Source: Treponema sp. (GTDB lineage: Bacteria; Spirochaetota; Spirochaetia; Treponematales; Treponemataceae). From it: a stretch of 8,238 bases of DNA. The notes beneath the pieces are model-generated. The model was not told the origin of the DNA, ran no database searches, and was given only the letters and a program-made list of their open reading frames with translations. Both the position numbers and the translations under genes were made by a program. The DNA lies in NCBI GenBank assembly GCA_022510885.1, contig JAFLSP010000080.1, forward strand, positions 1 through 8,238, in the 5' to 3' direction. Shown here piece after piece: positions 7,288 through 8,238 of this stretch. Within the stretch, counting starts at the first letter, position 1; the number at the start of each line of letters is the position of its first letter.

Positions 7288-8193
7288 CTACGCCGCGCCC
7301 TGCCGCCGCCGCTGCACCAGGTCGGGAAGCGTCTGCGCGAGCACGACCGCGGCAAAAATCAGCACGCAGCCGACCGCCATGCGGACGGTGAGCCGCTCGC
7401 CCAGCAGCAGCGCGCTGAACAGCACCCCGAACACGCTCTCAAACGAAAGCAGCAGCGACGCGAGCGCGGACGGCAGGTATTTCAGCCCCACGTTCTGCAA
7501 CACGAAGGCGACCATAGTGGAAAGCAAACCGAGGTAGAGCATGGAAAGCACCACGCGCGGGTTCGCCACCTGCGCGAGCGGGAACGCGCCGTCGATGAGC
7601 GGCGCGGCAAGCCAGGAAAAAACCGCCGCAAACAGGAATTGCAGCACCGTCAGCAGAATCGGGTCATGCTCCGCGTCGTACTTTGCCGTAAAGATGATGT
7701 GCAGCGCGTAGAAAACGCCGCAGGCCAGCGTGAGCAGGTCGCCCACATTCACCGCGCCGCCGTCGCCCGTGCCGAGCGCGAGCATACCGATTCCCGTCAC
7801 CGACATCAGCGCACAGACGAACACGTACCAGGCAGGCCGCCGCCGTTCCAAAATCCACAGGAACAGCGGAATGAGCATGACGTAAATCGTCGTGAGAAAG
7901 GCATTCTTGCCCGCCGTCGTGTAGCCGCAGCCAATGGTCTGGAACAGATACGCCGCAAAAAGAAGCGCGCCCAGCAGCGCACCCCGCGCCCAGGCGCGCC
8001 CCGTAAGCGAACGCAGCCGCGCGCAGTAGATGACCGCAAGCGCGACCGCCGCAATCGTAAAGCGGAACGCCATCATCCATACCGCGCCGATATAGTCCAG
8101 ACTGTCCTTTACGATGACGAAAGCGAAGCCCCAGATTGCCGCCGCAAGCAGCAGCCCGACGCTCGCCAAAAGCGAAACGGATTTTTTTGTCAT
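7288..8193 (-). CDS. EamA/DMT-family transporter
   Basis: Inner-membrane protein of 301 aa, normal for the drug/metabolite transporter superfamily. It has ten predicted helices in two EamA repeats (about 8-140 and 150-287). Repeat 1 carries AAAIWGFAFVIVKD (17-30) and the conserved TAGKNAFLTTIYVMLIPL region (93-110). Repeat 2 ends with FVLQNVGLKYLPSALASLLL (230-249) and FESVFGVLFSALLLGERL (251-268). A basic tail (QRRRQ) follows. Homologues export amino acids or other metabolites, but the substrate cannot be read from sequence. ATG 8193 is preferred since MTKK leads straight into helix 1. A TTG at 8229 is in frame but coincides with a candidate -35. No Shine-Dalgarno precedes ATG 8193 (ACTCCCC instead). 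It is convergent with the aldolase, with 6 nt between stops. Stop codon is TAG. Confidence 0.93.
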   Translation of the reverse strand: MTKKSVSLLASVGLLLAAAIWGFAFVIVKDSLDYIGAVWMMAFRFTIAAVALAVIYCARLRSLTGRAWARGALLGALLFAAYLFQTIGCGYTTAGKNAFLTTIYVMLIPLFLWILERRRPAWYVFVCALMSVTGIGMLALGTGDGGAVNVGDLLTLACGVFYALHIIFTAKYDAEHDPILLTVLQFLFAAVFSWLAAPLIDGAFPLAQVANPRVVLSMLYLGLLSTMVAFVLQNVGLKYLPSALASLLLSFESVFGVLFSALLLGERLTVRMAVGCVLIFAAVVLAQTLPDLVQRRRQGAA

Positions 8194-8200
8194 GGGGAGT

Positions 8201-8229
8201 ATGGTATATCGTTGCGGAAAAAATTGCAA
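8201..8229 (-). promoter_or_regulatory. Candidate promoter of the EamA transporter, leaderless architecture
   Basis: On the minus strand TTGCAA (8229-8224) and TACCAT (8206-8201) are 17 nt apart. The -10 ends 7 nt before the ATG at 8193, so transcription would start about at the ATG itself. The -35 and -10 each deviate from consensus, so confidence is moderate. Confidence 0.42.
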
Positions 8230-8238
8230 GCAAGCACG

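Overview
The window is ordinary, gene-dense bacterial chromosome, GC-rich (about 60% by eye). It holds seven protein-coding genes and no rRNA, tRNA, CRISPR array, insertion sequence or phage gene. The receptor's signalling-tip sequence ([17 protein letters not shown]) resembles spirochaete (Treponema-like) receptors, and the general gene content fits such a host-associated, amino-acid-using bacterium. This taxonomic guess is weak and comes from recalled family resemblance, not from a search.

Layout. (1) Positions 3-3776, + strand: a 5'-truncated methyl-accepting chemotaxis protein (Cache sensor, HAMP, signalling hairpin), followed after 6 nt by a COG2509-type FAD-dependent oxidoreductase; the two appear translationally coupled. 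(2) Positions 3844-6081, - strand: a compact three-gene polar amino acid ABC importer operon, in transcription order substrate-binding lipoprotein, permease, ATPase, with gaps of 10 and 11 nt. (3) Positions 6082-6234: the 153-nt divergent control region, the most informative non-coding stretch. It has a near-consensus sigma70-type promoter for the importer, preceded and overlapped by a TGCATA/TATGCA palindrome array that resembles a pair of ARG boxes. (4) Positions 6235-7281, + strand: a PLP-dependent low-specificity L-threonine aldolase. (5) Positions 7288-8193, - strand: a ten-helix EamA/DMT-family transporter, convergent with the aldolase across 6 nt.

How they fit together. The right half reads as amino acid handling: uptake of a polar, possibly basic amino acid, cleavage of threonine-type beta-hydroxy amino acids to glycine plus an aldehyde, and a possible metabolite exporter. 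The left half joins a chemoreceptor to a redox flavoprotein of unknown substrate. No stretch over 300 nt lacks a gene. The 67-nt convergent gap at 3777-3843 has no convincing terminator.

I did not find a clear undescribed multi-gene system. The items most worth checking are the operator array, candidate leaderless starts at the two monocistronic genes, the receptor-oxidoreductase coupling, and the use of TAG as stop codon in six of the seven genes.
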